Shown here one piece after another: positions 33,708-46,060 of a DNA stretch of 64,000 nt. How positions within the stretch are numbered: the stretch's first letter is position 1; each line of letters opens with the position of its first letter. A program made the position numbers and the translations under genes. The stretch covers positions 316,680 to 380,679 of the forward strand of contig SIJG01000005.1 of assembly GCA_023374025.1 (NCBI GenBank). The letters run 5' to 3'. The notes beneath the pieces were generated by a model, which saw nothing but the letters and a program-made list of their open reading frames with translations, made no database searches and was not told the DNA's origin. This DNA comes from Heterodera schachtii (Eukaryota > Nematoda > Chromadorea > Rhabditida > Heteroderidae).

Positions 33708-34921
33708 GTGTGAAATAAACTGTGAACTTACTTTTTTTTTTATCACCTTTTACATAATAAATTACAATATTTGAATTTTTCAAATTTTTTCATCAATAAA
33801 AATCTATATTTTCATAATCCCAAAAATTTCAAAATTCCCCGTTATCATTTTTCTTTCCGCCATTTCTCTTTTCCCACCCATTTTCTGCTTTCCCTCCCTC
33901 CATTTTCCCCTTATCATTTTGCCCTCCGTCATTTTTTTTTGATTGTGGAAAATGCCGCCAAAAATGGCGTTTTGCCACACATCGTCCGTCCGACTTTCTT
34001 TTCCTTATTTCCCTTTGTGGCATTTTCACTTTGCTGCATTTTGTTGCTTGTCTTCTTCGTCCCTCAGCTCGCCTCAAAATAAAATGCAAATTTTTGGCCC
34101 ATTTGGCATTTTGTCCAAATTTTTGAATGCCAATTTGTCATCGTACCCTCCCAATATTATGCTTACATGTATGTAAATATTTGAAAACAAAATAATTTTT
34201 TCCCTAAAAAGAATATTTAATATAAAAAATAAAAACAACGCCGTTTTAAATTCATATTTTTCGCTTTTTATCGAAAAAAATTTTTTGCTTTTTAAATTTA
34301 GCCTGCACCTATTTTTTTTTTTTTTGCTTTATTTCCATTAAATTGACTTTAAAGTTGACATTTTTCATCTCCATTATTGTGTGTCCCGTCTTTTTGTGCC
34401 CTTTTAACTTGCCGACTTCCATTTTTTCTTTCAAATTTGAGTCAAAAATCGGCAAATTTATGATTCTCTTGGGATTTAATGTATTTTCAAACGGAATATT
34501 TCTGCTAGGGTTTTTACGCTAGTTTTTAACGCGAATTTATCATTTTATCCTTCTAAATTACCTCATTTGTGAGGACATTTTTGCAAATTTTAGTGATTTG
34601 TTAAGAAATTTATCTGACAAGTATCCATTTTCTCGACCAAGAAGTCGTAAGTCTCGGGCAGAATTGCGTTTTATGTCTGTGCCTCCTCTAATAGTAAGTT
34701 TAAAAAGTGTTACTGCATTTGGCGGCATTTTATAGGAAGATAAAGGAGAATGGCATAAAATTTTTGTTGATTTTATAAGTAAACATTGAAAGAGCAGCAT
34801 TTTTGTTTATTTGCTCAATGTGTACGGCAAATTGAAGGAATGAATAAATGCTTTTGCGGCACAAAAAAGGGAAACACTTATCTCCCCCCCCCCCCTCCAT
34901 TTTTAAATAAATTTTTTCTAT
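33708..34921. other. AT-rich intergenic stretch, nothing identified
   Basis: Pyrimidine-rich around 33840-33930. The frames found are short and lack splice context. Confidence 0.4.
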
Positions 34922-34929
34922 GTTTAATT

Positions 34930-35351
34930 CAGGGTCGCGTATCGTCTAAACTCTCTTTCCAAGGACGGGTATACTGATTTACAAGGACATAACGGGCAAA
35001 TTTCACGAAAATCAAGGACATTAAAAATTAGTTAAAATTTATTAAAGTGACTTGTATTTCTCACCAGAATGATTTTTTCCAATATTTTTTTTGTTTCCGC
35101 TGGACACTTTACTCGCTTCACCGTATGTGCACTTTTTGCGGCGCGCTTTTTCCAAGAAACTTTTAGAGTCTGGCGGTGCCGATAGACGCCGCCAAGAAAT
35201 TTTTTTTTGGGGGTTTTAATGATTTTTGAAAAAATTTTTCTAATGCCGATTTCCAATGACATCCTTGGAAAAAAGGACGCCTTCAATTTTCCAAGCCCAG
35301 AAGGCCAAATCCAAGGACGTCCTTGGCATCCAAGGGCGAATACGAGCCCTG
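34930..35351. mobile_element. hAT-like MITE (422 bp) with CAGGGTCGCGTAT ends
   Basis: CAGGGTCGCGTAT and ATACGAGCCCTG are imperfect inverted ends. The 8-bp GTTTAATT is duplicated at 34922-34929 and 35352-35359. AAGGAC words are frequent on both sides. A GC hairpin near 35167-35193 and a GCGGCGCGCTTT block near 35138 match the module found in other elements, in reverse orientation. Confidence 0.88.
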
Positions 35352-35359
35352 GTTTAATT

Positions 35360-36231
35360 GATTTAAAAACTATAAGATGCAAATTTTGATGTTCTTGAAT
35401 TTAGCAATTTTCTCTATTTCCTTGGAATCACTTATTGATCATTGGAAATCATGCTTGCCGATCCCACCTTTACTGACTGTTTTATCCAAAATTCATTGTT
35501 TAATCCAATAAATTTTTTTATCACTTCCAGGCTTTTTCCCACCATTTTTGGCATTCCATTTCATTTTTATGCTACAACTCTCTTTACTCTATCTACTCTA
35601 TATTTTTTGATAGTCTTTTCCTCCCCAAATTTCATTCCATTCCATCGGAGTCCGCCGTCCCCTCGCAACAATGGCACAAAAAATGGGTGGCACTTTCCGA
35701 CGGGGGGAAACTCACACCCCCAGACAAAAAAAATTTAGTTAAGCCCACACAGCTGCCAACCCAAAAAAGGACGGGCGGGGAGGATAGCGGGGCAAACGTC
35801 TCACCCCCGCCGGAAGAGGCGACGGATGAAGCAACCTCCCCCCCCCCCCCCCCCCCTCACCAAATTCATTCATTCTTTTGCCTCGTCCCCTCGAGGGTCG
35901 TTGTCCCCCGCCGCCACTGCCCCCCAAAAATGGATGATTGTGGTGAGGACTTTACACTCAACACAATACGACGGCAGCAAACAAACAAATGGACGGGGAG
36001 GGGAGGCAATGGGCACAACGCCACACCGCCCAACACCACCACTTTTTTTTTTTGTTGTCAAAATCCCACTTTTTTTTTGCGAGGAGAACAACTAACGCAA
36101 ACCTCGTAAATCAAAAATTAGCAATATAAATTCCGAGGCTTCAAAAAAATTACGAAACATGCCATTAGTTCAAGAAAATTAGGAATTGGAAATCGGCAAT
36201 GTTGAGTTCGAAAATCATGGTTTGTAGACCA
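35360..36231. other. intergenic stretch with C-rich tract, no gene identified
   Basis: C-run near 35838-35857. GC-rich frames on both strands (35700-36090) have proline-rich low-complexity translations without splice support. Confidence 0.4.
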
Positions 36232-36368
36232 CAGGGCAGGACGAAGCTCGGCTTAACACTCGAAACCGAAGCTCGAAACGAAGCCCAATTTTTTTTGAAA
36301 AACAAAGCTCAAAGTTCGAAGCCCCAAAAACGCGAAGTTTTCGAAGCTCAAAGTTTCGCCTAGCTCTG
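36232..36368. mobile_element. probable small hAT-like MITE with GAAGCTCG arrays
   Basis: CAGGGCAGGACGAAGCTC at the left is approximately complementary to GCGCCTAGCTCTG-like sequence at the right, and GAAGCTCGAAAC words fill the interior. Target duplication is unclear (related but shifted TGTAGACCA and TGCAGACAC flanks). Confidence 0.5.
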
Positions 36369-37841
36369 ATGCAGACACTTAAAATGCCATAGATCAAGTT
36401 CAGCTCTCATTTTTTTTTCTAATATTTATGTATATATAGAATGCTTTGCTTTTTTTCTGTGAATTAATTAAATTTTCTCTATTTTATATAAATTTTTCTT
36501 TGTTTCATTTTCCTATGATAAATTAAATTTTTTAAATTTTCCACTAACTTTTTTTGTAAATTGCCATTAACTTCCCCCCGCCCCCTTCTCATCTGTCGTG
36601 CTTTTCGGCGTCATCTGCTGGCCCAACTTTATGGCCTAATCCCTTCCAGTCGCCCCTCATTATTGTCTTTGTCCATTCGACCTCACATTTTCGGCCGGGG
36701 CTTTTCCCCCGTCGGCTGCTGCTGTCCACGCCTCGCCAAATAAACTTTGGACGAGAATGTGCGGACCTCATTCTGCTGCACACATTTATGGGTTAATTAA
36801 CAGCAAGCATTCGCCAAATTCTTGAAATTTAATTACATTTTTTGCCTGTAATACCAAATAAAATATTTCCTTTATCGATTTCGAAAATGTAGACTAAAAT
36901 TAAATTTTATTCCTGTTGAATTTTATTTCTTCTAATTTAAAAATTACATTTTCTTCCTTCGGAATTTTTATAAATTATTTTCTTATTTAAATTTTTGGCT
37001 AATTTTTTCCATTGATTAGGCTTCCTCATTTTTTAAATTTACAACTGATCATCACATTTTCTGCCTCTCTTTTTCTTTCTTTTTGCCCCACCGTTTCACC
37101 TCATAAATCTTTCTGCTGTCAGCTGCTGATCACACAGTTATTATTGATCAAAACTCTTTCTGACTGATCATTTGAAATTCTACGGTTTATCAATCACTCT
37201 TTTTTTCGCTTGTGATCAGAAGCAGTGATCGGTTTTCCCATTACGTCCCTTCCCCCATTCTTTGCTTTTTGACGAGGAAAGCAAATCCATCGCAATATGT
37301 TGGTTATTTGAGAAGAATCATTTGAAGTGATCTCTCGATCAGTTGGGTATGCATTTCCGATCAGAAGCTTTGGACGGAATCTATTTTTAAATTTATGACG
37401 TAATTTTTTCTGTTGCTTATTTTAAAAGGCTTATGCCATAAACATATATTCATTTTAATTATTGTCCATTTTCCTTCTCTATGCTGTTTTTTTTAATTGA
37501 CATCTGTTTATAGGTATTAAAAGTGACTGATAAGCACTTAATGATTAATGATCAAATGCAGTCCATTAAATCCTTTTTTTAATTAAAAATAACTCTGTTT
37601 TTTATATAGAATAGATAAAATTTCTATCAAATAATTTTCAAACTCAAAAATTTTAATTTTATTATTTATTTTGACATAAAAAAGGATTTTTTTTTTAAAT
37701 TTTTATTGTATTTGCTGCATTTTCTCTATCGTTTTTGGGAGACAATGTGAACAATGGATGTGTTACTGTGGTTTAATTTTTTTCCAAATATATCCCATTT
37801 TATAACTTGGACAAAGTCTGATCGATATTTTGTGATGGTTT
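36369..37841. other. AT-rich intergenic stretch
   Basis: TGATCA words are frequent at 37040-37350, as around several genes of this window. No coding sequence was recognised; the GC-rich part at 36575-36780 is open on both strands but without splice support. Confidence 0.4.
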
Positions 37842-37849
37842 GTTACCTG

Positions 37850-38311
37850 GGTACTTTTGCAGTTTACGGGGTACTTTTAACATATATTTTTAAATGAAAA
37901 AGTTTGAGTTTTAGAAATTAATGAAAATAAGCTTTAAGGGGTTTTCTAGGTCGCTGATCACGAACCCGGGCTCAGACCAGCGCTACCGTTCACCACATAA
38001 GCTGTATAGAGACAATGAATTGACAGGCTTCCTGTACCAAGAGTACCCTCATGGGCAAGATGCCCATGAGGGTACCACCTATACAAATTTTCGAATTTCA
38101 CATATATATATATATTCTTAATGAGTTTAAATAATCTTTTATTGCAGTTTTAGATGACTTTAAGCTCACTTTTGCAGTAGAGTAAATAAGATACGAATAT
38201 TAAATTAAAGTCTTTTAAAATTTCCATGCTAAACAAGTCACTGTAAAATGAATACATTTATTGGCATTTAAAAATGTATGTTAAAAGTACCCCGTAAACT
38301 GCAAAAGTACC
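37850..38311. mobile_element. hAT-like MITE (462 bp) with GGTACTTTTGCAG ends
   Basis: GGTACTTTTGCAGTTTACGG at the left is matched by its complement at the right, continuing for about 35 bases. The 8-bp GTTACCTG is duplicated at 37842-37849 and 38312-38319. Inside, 38043-38075 is a perfect 15-bp hairpin with a 3-base loop, and GGTCGCTGATCACGA occurs near 37950. The right end is only 18 bp from the left end of the Harbinger element. Confidence 0.9.
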
Positions 38312-38757
38312 GTTACCTGTGATCCGCTGTACCCGTATGCATAAAGATCAGGATCTGATCGTCGTATCATGATCCACGAATCAATGATTCGAGGATCGAA
38401 AAATCCGTGGATCAAAATCCGTATGCATAAAGATCGGATTGGGTGACCCATGGATCACGATCCGTGGATTGTATTCCTTTTCTTTTCCGCTGTAGTTCTC
38501 ATCAAATGCAATGCTATTTTCATTTCCTCTGACTCGACCCGATCCGCGGATCACTTTATTTACCATTAATATTAAATATTTTGGTTTTTTGAATTTCTTT
38601 GTTGCATAATTTATGGATTAACTTGCTGGTCAATAACTGAAAGATTGTTTACCCAAACTATGTTTTTGATGGCGGTGAATTTACATCAAAACAATTTCTT
38701 TTGACATTCTTTCTTATTTTTCCCAAATCAATTTCCCCAAAAAAATTAAAATTATTA

Positions 38758-39557
38758 ATGGCGGCGCGATTCAATGAAGCCATGGTGGCTCGCTTGATCG
38801 AACTTGTTCAATCGCGTCAAGATGATTTGAACCCTCCAACTCGAACTGCAAAAGCCAACCAAAAGCAAAAAGAGGCGTGGAAATTTGTCACTGATTCTAT
38901 GAATCGTGAGTTTCCTCAGGAAGTGCCCCAGGGCGGCTTAACGATTGCACAAATCCAAACAAAATTCAAAAATCTAAAACAAAGGGCCAAGGACGAACGA
39001 CAAACCGAAAAAAAGTTAATCATATGTGCGCCTGTGCTGGGTTTCAGCATTTTCTTTAGGCATCAGCGTGCCACAGGCGGTGGAAAGAAATTCGAAATGA
39101 CTGAAGTTTCGCGCAATGTTTCCCAATTGTTTGCTGATTCACCGGCATTTGAGGGTAGATATGTGTTCGAGCTAATGTGTAAGTAGATGTTTGTTAAAGG
39201 AGTGCCCGGCGGCGTACAGACCGGTCTCAACATCGGCGACACCATTTTCTTTGAAGGCAAAGAACAAGAGGAAAGTGCCGAATTTTCCTCACAGCAAGTT
39301 GTTGTTGAAGAACTCCAAAATTTGAATCAAGCACCTCTCGCGTGCCATTCCGATCTCGTGCCGGAACTGCTTCAACTGTTACAGCTGCTGATGTAATGGA
39401 ACTGCAGCGGAGTGTTCTCGAGATGCAGTTGAAAGAAATGACAAAAAAACAAGAAATTTTTAAAAAAATTGAGGATGTTCTTGACGATGCTAAGACATTT
39501 TTTACTGAGGGTCGCGAATTTTTTCGTGGAAAGCATTCAAATGAGAAAGAAACTTAA
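38758..39557 (+). pseudogene. Harbinger ORF1: Myb/SANT-like DNA-binding protein, frameshifted
   Basis: Probable partner of the transposase that binds transposon ends and aids nuclear import. Exons 38758-39014, 39060-39154 and from 39200 have agreeing phases. The start MAARFNEAMVARLIELVQ, then KEAWKFVTDSMNREF, AQIQTKFKNLKQRAKDE and ATGGGKKFEMTE, is the usual trihelix/regulatory-protein pattern. The frame then ends at 39396, while a neighbouring frame from about 39340 to 39557 encodes a helical tail (MELQRSVLEMQLKEMTKKQE). A one-base shift near 39330-39340 therefore appears to break the gene unless an unseen splice removes it. Confidence 0.75.
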
Positions 39558-39644
39558 ATAATGCTACATTCATTTATTAATTGGTGCGTTTTAGCACTTT
39601 GTATTTTTTTCAGTTTATTTTAATAAACTTTTTTGTCTGCAGCA

Positions 39645-40830
39645 ATGTGTGCCGCGTTTTTTCCAATTGAGACACAAACAGCGGTAAAAATTTACCGAAA
39701 GAGGGCAGAAATTCTCGACCAAATGTCTGATCAAGATCTCTATAAGAGATTTCGATTTGACAGGGAAGGGATAAAGGTACCTTTTTGATAAATTCATTTA
39801 GAAAAGTAAATTAAGTACATTACTAATTTGGTGCGTGAAGAAGTTGAGTCTAAAGGCCGTTCAAGAGGGGGAGCAATTCCGGTAGAGTTGCAAGTTGTTG
39901 CAACTCTTGCGTATTTGGCATCAAATTCTTTTCAAATGATCTGTGGTGATTTGCTGGGATTTGATCAATCTACAGTGTCCCGATCAGTGCTAAGAGTTAC
40001 TACAGCATTACGAAATTTGGCTGGAAAATTCATTTATTTTGCTTCTTATGAACAAGTACCGGAATTATTAATGAATTTTGGCAAAAAAATTAGTTAATTC
40101 CCTTTGCAGGCCAGAGAAATTATTATACCGAGCTTTTATAATGTTGCTAATTTTCCTGGTATAATTGGCGCCATTGATTGTACACACGTGCGAATTCTTC
40201 CTCCAGCATCCGCTCACGAAAAGGACTATTTTAATCGAAAGGGATACCCTTCGATTAACGTCCAAGGTACAATACAAATAAAATGGACCGAATAATTCAT
40301 TAGAAATGTGATTAGGTGTTGTCGATCACAATGGCCGATTTTCAAACATTTCTTGCCAATGGCCTGGTTGCAGCCACGATGCCTTTGTTCTTCGCCAGTC
40401 AAACGTATGGGAAGCATTTGAAGGTGGCCAAATCCAAGGAATTATTCTGGGCGATAGTGCTTACCCAACACGTCGCTGGCTAATGACACCATTTGCAAAC
40501 CCCACAACTGCAGCTCAACAACAATATAATTATGCACATGCAAAAACAAGGGTTATTGTCGAGAATGCATTTGGGAGATGGAAGCGGCGATTCCATATTT
40601 TACATTCCGAAGTACGAATTAAATTGCAGAATGTGCCAACATAGATCACGGCAGCAGCTGTGCTGCACAACATAGCAATCGATCGCAATTTGCCAGATTT
40701 TATTGATGAAAATTTTGTTGACAATCAGCCCTCTCTCCTACAAATTAATTCACTTCCTACAATTCGATCACTTGACAGTTTCAATTTGCGCAATAATATT
40801 GCCGAAAACTTTTTTGGTGGCTCTTCGTAA
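39645..40830 (+). pseudogene. HARBI1: Harbinger transposase (HARBI1-type DDE nuclease) with an in-frame stop
   Basis: DDE endonuclease that cuts and pastes the element. Exons 39645-39776, 39816-40055, 40110-40266 and 40316-40830 have agreeing phases. Visible motifs are a helix-turn-helix-like segment (GDLLGFDQSTVSRSVLR), the first Asp in GIIGAIDCTHVRILPP, the second in [18 protein letters not shown] and the catalytic Glu in [15 protein letters not shown]. After NVPT a TAG at 40642-40644 interrupts the C-terminal helix region, which continues in frame (ITAAAVLHNIAIDRN) to a TAA at 40830. The triad is intact, so a single nonsense change separates this copy from a full-length frame; it is probably recently inactive. 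Confidence 0.9.
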
Positions 40831-41133
40831 TTTATTTTCTTTTTTCTTTTCTATTCATGCCAAAAAATGATAAATCTTTCTGATTTGTTAATTTTTCTTT
40901 TTTAAATAATTTATTTTTTAATATTTCCTCTCTTGATCCGCGCGCCAATCCTACTACGGAGGTAGATAGGGATCCTAAGCCACGGATCACCTAAAATGAT
41001 CCATGGATCGCGGATCGTGATCTTTATGCATACGGATCGTAAGCTTCATCTACGGATCCGATCATCGGATCCTATTTTCCCTTGTAATATGGATCGTGAT
41101 CCGAGGATCCGATCTTTATGCATACGGGTACTG

Positions 41134-44069
41134 GTGACCCCACTCTTTGTATTGGATTTTGGGTGCATTTTGCTGGTATATTATTGGGGGGTGGTCGGGT
41201 GGAATTTGCGCGATCGGCGGTTTTATTTTTGGGCGAGGAGAGAGAGATAGAGCAATAATGCTTTATGTATACACATATTCTATTTGTTGTCGTCGATTGG
41301 GATGGCTCACCTCCTCGGAGCGACGGAATTTGAGGGCAATCGATCGGGAATTTCGGGAGGGGGGGGGGGAAGGGGTGAAGGTTAATGAGGTGGGGAATGA
41401 ATGAATTAATGGGGAGGCTGATTACATATGTACTTCCCGAGAATTGGATGATCAATGAGTTTTCATAAATTTCATCTGGCGACCGTGAAATTTTTGAAAT
41501 TATTTTAAAAACTGTTAAGTTTTCTTACATTTACAAAGAATTTAAAAATAAGGATTATTTTAAAAATAATGTATTTTCGCTTCCTAAAACTCGGACTCTC
41601 TAAATAAGGACAAATCTTAAAAATAAGGACACTTACGAAATGGACACCAAATTATCAGTTCAGTAACCAACCAAATCTATTCATAGGGTAACGAATAATG
41701 GGTTTTATTTTAATTAAAAACTAAAAATATTTTTATTTTTGACATTCTTTCTGTGTAAAATTAAATTTCTAATTTTGATTTTTTAAAATTACCCACTCAA
41801 CAAGTTTATTCACAACAATCATTTATTTATTTTTTATAATTAAATCCAAGACTCTCGAACAAACAACAAATTGTTCGGTGACCATTCTTTGATCAAAGAA
41901 TCCAATTAATTCTGTTGCTACAAATACATACATAAGCACCGCTCCTCAACTTGTTTTCCCATTCATTTCCCCCACCTCTCCCCCAAATTCGCGTACCAAT
42001 AATCCAATAATTAGCAATTCACGCGAGCGCAACAAAAAGCCCCGCCGCCGCTGTTGTGGCTAATCATCCGCGCAGCCCAACCAGCGCAAAAGCACCGCAA
42101 ATTTTATGCACAATAATACATTACGCCGCCGAGTGCTTCTTCGTCTTCCTCGTCGTCTTCACTCTCTCCGCGCCCAGATTCTCGCGCAGCGGCGGCGCGG
42201 CGGTGTCCGCCGATGCGAATCCGCCGGCGGGGGGGGGGGGGGGAGTGCGGTGCCCTCCCCGCCCCGCGGCGAAACCGGGTCACCTCAGTCCTGGTCAACT
42301 CCGTCCCAAAATTTTTTAAGTTTCATAATAATTTTTAAACCAAATAACAGATATTTGATCAAAAGTCTTGGTACCTCTATATTTCTAAGCTACCGCATTT
42401 CCTCACTAAGAAAATATGAGAAATTTTCATGCTATTTTAACTTGCGGGGGGACGGAGTGCAGGCCCTGGCGGGTCAACTCGGTCCTGATCAATTCCGTCC
42501 CAACAATTATTTAAAATTTCATAATAATTTTTAAACCAAATAACAGATAATTGGTCAAAAATCTTGGTGCTTCAATGCTTTTCTAAGCGTCCGTATTTTC
42601 TTCATTAAGATTTCCCTATGGGACTCTGTTTCTCGACCCCTCTTCGGGATGGAGTGGGATTATTGGAGGGTGGGGCTCTAAAAGAGGAAATATGAGACTT
42701 TATTTTTTAATTTGATAATCTAAAAAATGAAACTTTTTACGCCCAAAATTTCGATGCGTTCCTTCAATTTCTTAGTGCACAAGCACAAGCAGCGCCCAAA
42801 TGACCCACCACGCCCCCAGGCGACGCCGATTGACCCCTCCCCCGCGGCGCCGCGCCCATTGCGCCGTCCACTCCCAAGCGCATTTGGTGACCCGTCATAT
42901 ATCTCACTTTGTCAAACGGAAAAGAACATCCGCCGTACAACATCAAGCGCACAACCCATGTGATCAGAGTCGCCGCTGCTGAAGCGTTTCCGTCCCCCGC
43001 CGCGCTGCGGGCGAATGAATCGCCGCCAACAAATCAATGCGTGTGCTTTTCTGCTGCTGCTGCACTTTTGTGCCACTTTTGCTAGCTGTGCAGCAGTTGC
43101 TTGAGTTTGTGTTGTTGTTGTTTTTTTGTCTGTGTAGTGTTTAGTTGCGCGTTCCCATCGATGCGCATCAATGCATTATTATTTTTGTTATTTCCTTGAA
43201 CTAATTAAAGGAAACAATTATTTCCTCTTCGTTCGGCAGTTGATCATGCAAAATATGGCATTTTTGATTTCGGAAAGCAACTCAAAAGCAAATTTAATCC
43301 TTATCAAAAGGGGCATTATTGCTTTTTCTTTTCAATGGTTTTTAGGCAGATCCTCTCACTCATTAATAAACATTAGACAGGCTCTTGACCAAACCCATCG
43401 GAATTTTATGGTCCCGTAGTTTACGAAAATTCTCACTGACAATAGAATTAAATTCTTTTTTTTTTTAATATTTAATTTATATTTTGCACCGGAATATATA
43501 TTTTTTTGTATATTTAGACATTTTTTATTTCCTGGCAATTCGTCTATCTGATAAAACAGCAGCATTTTTAAATGCCAATTCAAACAACGACTGTCGAGAC
43601 GGTCACTGTTGTACGACCACTGAAGGTAGGAAAAAGCAGTTGTGGTATAACTGACTCTTGTGTTTTTACAAATTAAAAAAAAAATCGCCAAATATTCCAA
43701 AAAATTGTCTTACTTAACCTGCGGCTTCCCTAGTTACGGGACAGATATATAAACCATAAAAACATATTAAATTGGCATAAGTTTATGAAAATATGCTCAA
43801 AATTATTGATTTAATTTCTCTCTTAAATTATGTCTCAAAAATAGGAGTTGCTTTTATCTGATTTTATTTATTTTTTTATAGTTTTTATTTACAAATAATT
43901 TCTTTCATTTAAATGTTTTTAATTTTCAGAATATTGACTCATTTTTGGATTTTATTGTCCATTTTAAAATTTTTTTATACAATTAACCCTAAGAATTAAA
44001 TATTATAATTAATGACTAATTAATTACTTACCCATCCCTCCAGATACATGCTTTTCCTTCATTTTAAAG
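41134..44069. other. mostly intergenic; GC islands may hold 5' exons of the VAB-9-like gene
   Basis: Two GC-rich patches, about 42030-42290 and 42780-43010, have coding-like composition but no frame that can be tied to the gene starting at 44070. The first encodes a hydrophobic run (ECFFVFLVVFTL) in one frame. The remainder is AT-rich with a poly-G at 42228-42243. Confidence 0.35.
42282..42592. repeat. diverged direct duplication, two copies of about 115 bp
   Basis: Copies at about 42282-42395 and 42478-42592 share GTCCTGGTCAACTCCGTCCC-like starts and a long CATAATAATTTTTAAACCAA block. The offset is about 195 bp. Confidence 0.65.
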
Positions 44070-45613
44070 GTGATTTCGCTGGTTTGCCTCTGTTTGTCCC
44101 TTTTTCTGCTTGTCATTGCTCTGAGCACAACATATTGGCTGAAGACATATTCATTTCACACGGGTAATTAACAGATTAATTATGTATATGACAAAGGATT
44201 AAATTCGCCCTACTCATTTGTCAAAGCGGAATATTATGATGATAACCATATTCATATAAATTTGCCAATTTTTGCTATTATTATCTATGTTTTTTTATCA
44301 AAGATTTTCCGGCACCGTTAATTGGTGGATTTTTTTTATTAATTGCATCCTTACAAATTAGAACCAATTAATGGGTTTAAAATCCAAAAATTTATTTGTT
44401 TTGACTTTTTATGTTTAGTCCATTTCCAAAAGCTGTAATTTCTCTTAGGTAAGAAAAACGTGGTACTTTGTAGTTAAAAAACAAAAAATACCATCCCTAA
44501 TTATAACTCTTTATTTTTTTTCCATATTAGCCCACATTTGGGGAGGTTTTTAGCAAAACAAAAAATTATTTTATTTTTGCACTTTTTAAAAAAAGGGAAT
44601 GACTTTTTTTTAAATCTGAGACAGTGACTGCTGCAAAATCCCATCCCTAGAAAATTTTTTTACAAAAAAATTAAAATCGGTCATTATACCAAACTATAAT
44701 TTCCAATCACAACAGGCTTGTTCCAAGAATGCACTGATCGGTCTGTCGGTGCACTGTCCAACCCGGTGCCAAACGCGGCGCCCGAGGGCCAATGTCAGCC
44801 GCCGGCACGGAACACATGTTTGGCTTTGTGGTGTGCCAAATTCAAATTTCCCCCATCTCCAATTTGTACAGTATTTGTCCGAACTGCTGCAGTGCTGATC
44901 ATTGTGGCCGCAGCCGCCACACTATTTGCCATATTCGTAAACACTGCTGGGCTTCGGAGCAATGATTTGCATCGGTACAAAAGCACAAAATGCTGATCAA
45001 TTTTTTACGAAATTTCTGATCGGGTGATCTTTGATCCTTCATACTTTAGAAAGTACGTGTTCTACAAAGCTGCCACATGGCTGTCCCTTTTGTCTGGTAT
45101 ATTTAGTGCCATTTTGCGGGGCGAAAGACGGTGTCCTAAAGGGTCTAAATGAGCGATCATTTCCAAAATCTGATCACTTATCAAGGCTAACTCCGTTTTT
45201 TATCGGAATCCGCCAGAAAAAGTTTTTATTTCTGGGGTCTCGGAAAATAGTATTAACTTTAATTCAATAAATATTTATATGTTCCGGGACACTATATCCA
45301 ATAGATACGGTAATTCTGCACTTTTTTGTTCAGTGCTCGCCGAACTTGTCGCATTGGTGGGCTTCCCCATCTGCTTCTATCTGTCCATTCATTCATATGG
45401 ACTTCGAAATTGGGAGTTCGACTGGTCCTACGGTGTCGCTTGGGGAGCATTACTGTACGGAAGCAACAACAAAAAATATATAATTTTTATTAAAAAACAC
45501 CCTAATTAAGCTTTGTATTTGGCGCACTTTTGTTGCTGATCTGTGACAAAGAGCATGAGGAGGTGTACTACAAGGAAAAGACAATTTACAATCCGCCAAA
45601 CGAATTTGCATGA
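44070..45613 (+). CDS. vab-9: VAB-9/TMEM47-like four-pass membrane protein (claudin superfamily), 5' end missing
   Basis: Expected at epithelial cell junctions, where VAB-9/TMEM47 proteins organise cadherin-actin contacts. Exons 44070-44163, 44716-44974, 45050-45096, 45334-45454 and 45511-45613 have agreeing phases and give 207 residues. TM1 is VISLVCLCLSLFLLVIALST, followed by TYWLKTYSFHTGLFQEC (compare W...L.ESC in TMEM47). TM2 is RTAAVLIIVAAAATLFAIFV. TM3 spans FYKAATWLSLLSGVLAELVA and on to CFYLSIHSYGL. TM4 is preceded by NWEFDWSYGVAWGALLFVFG, very like the FNWGYGLAWGATIFSFGG region of TMEM47. The tail is ICDKEHEEVYYKEKTIYN. No in-frame ATG occurs before the first acceptor (44069), so at least one upstream exon is missing. 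The extracellular loop is longer than in TMEM47. Confidence 0.75.
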
Positions 45614-45920
45614 TACAGTAAACAAACTGTAGCAACTGCTACGGTAATTGGTGATTACGGTGCCCACATCCGAACCTCTTCAGCTGCTTCGGCTGTCAAT
45701 CGCAAAACAATGCTCTACTCTGATAACTCATTGAAAATGTACATATTTGCTTTGACCAAAATTTTCCAGGGAAATTATGTAATAATATGCGATTCATATT
45801 TAAAATGGATGAAGCTGACTAACCAAGATTTACAATTAGAATTTTTCAAAAACTAAGATTTTCTTGTTGGCTTCATTCATATCTCTCTCATTAGCATGGA
45901 CATGGTGACCAAATTGTAAC

Positions 45921-46060
45921 TAGGGCTGTACGTAATTTACAGATTTCGGAAATTACGGCGTTTTTGGAACCTTATATAATGACGGATTGCGGATAATTGA
46001 GAAAATCGCCGTAATTGTGGATTACGGATTTCCATAGAAAATCAGTTACATCCAGCCCTG
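45921..46060. mobile_element. small hAT-like MITE (140 bp) with TAGGGCTGTACGTAA end
   Basis: TAGGGCTGTACGTAA at the left and TTACATCCAGCCCTG at the right are inverted ends, and ATTACGG words fill the interior. The flanks (ATTGTAAC and GTTACAAC) match at only 5 of 8 positions, so a target duplication is not secure. Confidence 0.6.

Larger units (their letters stand above)
38330..41130. mobile_element. complete PIF/Harbinger DNA transposon (2801 bp)
   Basis: The inverted ends begin TACCCGTATGCATAAAGATC. The trinucleotide CTG flanks both sides (38327-38329 and 41131-41133), the 3-bp target duplication expected of this superfamily, although TWA is more common. A second inner copy of GTATGCATAAAGATCGGAT lies near 38423 with its complement near 41020, and both ends are crowded with GGATCC/GATC words. 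Two + strand genes typical of the superfamily are inside: a Myb/SANT-like DNA-binding protein and a HARBI1-type nuclease, both interrupted. Confidence 0.92.
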
